From an uncultured bacterium (GTDB lineage Bacteria; Armatimonadota; UBA5829; DSUL01): a DNA stretch of 5,709 bases. The DNA lies in contig CALCJH010000195.1 in NCBI GenBank assembly GCA_937967775.1, forward strand, positions 1 to 5,709, read 5' to 3'. The notes below the pieces were generated by a model that saw nothing but the letters and a program-made list of their open reading frames with translations, did not search any database and was not told the origin of the DNA. This document shows positions 5,115-5,709 of the stretch, one piece after another; position 1 is the stretch's first letter, and every line of letters starts with the position of its first letter. The translations under genes were made by a program, and so were the position numbers.

Positions 5115-5507
5115 CTAGCAATTGTACGGGTATGCCCGTTTGAACGTCCGCAGACAGAGCACGGCGCAGTACGGCGGGATTGCCGTCGTCAAACAGAGCC
5201 ATAAAGCCGGCTCGGGACCAGCCAGCGCAAGGGAGTCTGCCAGAAAGATGCGCAGCGCGGAGAGGGCCAGCCACGCCCAACCGGCAAGCCGCAGCATCCT
5301 GATGGCCGTCGGAGAGGTAAAAGCCGATGCCCCCGCCGGATCCGGCCGTCGCGTAACAGCCACCGCCGCAAGCCACGGAGGCACAAGCGCCCCGGCTGTG
5401 AGCACCAGCGCAACGGGAAGGCTTTCCGTCTTCTGTAGAAGCGCAATCAGCGGCCACTGCAGCGCCGCGGCGGCGCACGCTCCCGCTGTGAAGGCAAACG
5501 GATTCAA
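5115..5507 (-). CDS. Small hydrophobic membrane protein, unknown function
   Basis: I do not recognise this 130-residue protein. It has four hydrophobic stretches at about residues 4-24, 29-51, 72-92 and 100-119. The polar loop at about 52-70 (T-R-R-P-D-P) and a basic C-terminal tail (R-T-F-K-R) suggest a four-pass inner membrane protein. The third stretch contains an Arg (86) and is less certain. Four Cys are scattered, with no metal-binding spacing. The start codon is TTG at 5507. I accept it because a perfect GGAGG lies six bases upstream at 5514-5518 and no ATG occurs before the first hydrophobic segment. It starts 30 nt after the stop of the preceding gene, so the two are probably cotranscribed. 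No terminator is obvious after it. Confidence 0.65.
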   Translation of the reverse strand: MNPFAFTAGACAAAALQWPLIALLQKTESLPVALVLTAGALVPPWLAAVAVTRRPDPAGASAFTSPTAIRMLRLAGWAWLALSALRIFLADSLALAGPEPALWLCLTTAIPPYCAVLCLRTFKRAYPYNC

Positions 5508-5537
5508 CGCTGTCCTCCGTGCGGACGCCGAGCCGCC

Positions 5538-5708
5538 TCAGGCAAAGTCGCAGAGACTCTGCACATATTCCCGGCTGCTATCGGCTGCCCAGGCGTCCAG
5601 CTCAGCCGGATCCTTGAGCTGCTGTCCCCGCATGCGGGGCACCACCAGATATCCGCAACGCAGGTCCGGAAGCGCCGTCATATCGCCCCACAGCTTCTCG
5701 AACTGCGC
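5538..5708 (-). CDS. C-terminal fragment of an unidentified protein
   Basis: An open frame enters from the right edge of the window and ends at TGA (5540-5538), giving the last 56 residues of a soluble-looking protein. The sequence includes [19 protein letters not shown] and [11 protein letters not shown]. The other minus frame I read here hits a stop, and the balanced composition supports coding. It has no membrane segment or motif I can name. The short gap to the TTG-started membrane protein downstream suggests one transcript. The start and the family lie outside the window. Confidence 0.6.
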   Translation of the reverse strand, partial: AQFEKLWGDMTALPDLRCGYLVVPRMRGQQLKDPAELDAWAADSSREYVQSLCDFA

Positions 5709-5709
5709 C

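Noticed and set aside
5126..5139. Inverted repeat ACGGG-CATA-CCCGT near the end of the membrane protein gene as a terminator
   Set aside because: The stem is only 5 bp, it lies inside the coding region, and no T-run follows.
1..5709. CRISPR array, tRNA, rRNA or insertion sequence
   Set aside because: I found no regularly spaced direct repeats, no cloverleaf or rRNA-like stretch, and no transposase or terminal inverted repeats.

Overview
The window is a GC-rich bacterial segment in which every gene I can support lies on the minus strand, so transcription runs from right to left. It contains the end of a flagellar hook-and-stator operon (flgE, then a short flbD/swrD-type gene, then motA and motB), preceded by a secreted PEP-CTERM protein gene and by a small membrane protein gene that follows the tail of an unidentified gene.

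Organism: the gene order flgE-flbD-motA-motB is known from Firmicutes, spirochaetes, Thermotogae and several deep-branching phyla. The PEP-CTERM sorting tail (V-P-E-P, membrane segment, R-R-R-K) is a trait of diderm bacteria with an exosortase. The two together, with high GC and Shine-Dalgarno-led starts, would fit Armatimonadota or a similar environmental diderm lineage. This is an inference; no phylogenetic marker is present.

Layout from right to left: (1) 5708-5538, C-terminal 56 residues of an unrecognised protein; (2) 5507-5115, a 130-residue membrane protein starting at TTG behind a perfect GGAGG; (3) 5097-5069, a promoter with a consensus -35 box, followed by a leader of about 200 nt; (4) 4863-4213, the PEP-CTERM protein, closed by a strong intrinsic terminator at 4177-4133; (5) 4132-3981, the flgE leader, with a weak sigma-28-like promoter candidate, two hairpins and a strong ribosome site; (6) 3980-2100, an enlarged hook protein FlgE; (7) 2099-1997, a gap with an exact sigma-28-type -10 octamer and a large GC-rich hairpin whose outer arms cover the flbD ribosome site; (8) 1996-1775 flbD, 1785-910 motA and 906-139 motB, nearly contiguous or overlapping; (9) 138-1, no supportable gene.

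How the genes work together: FlgE polymerises into the hook, the universal joint between motor and filament. MotA and MotB form the ion-driven stator that turns the motor, and the FlbD/SwrD-type protein is associated with stator power output. No new enzyme system is visible. The points most worth a second look are the RNA structure between flgE and flbD, the hook protein's central insert with two modules resembling the flagellin/FliD IN motif, and a MotB in which the Asp of the peptidoglycan-binding G-H-T-D motif is Cys.
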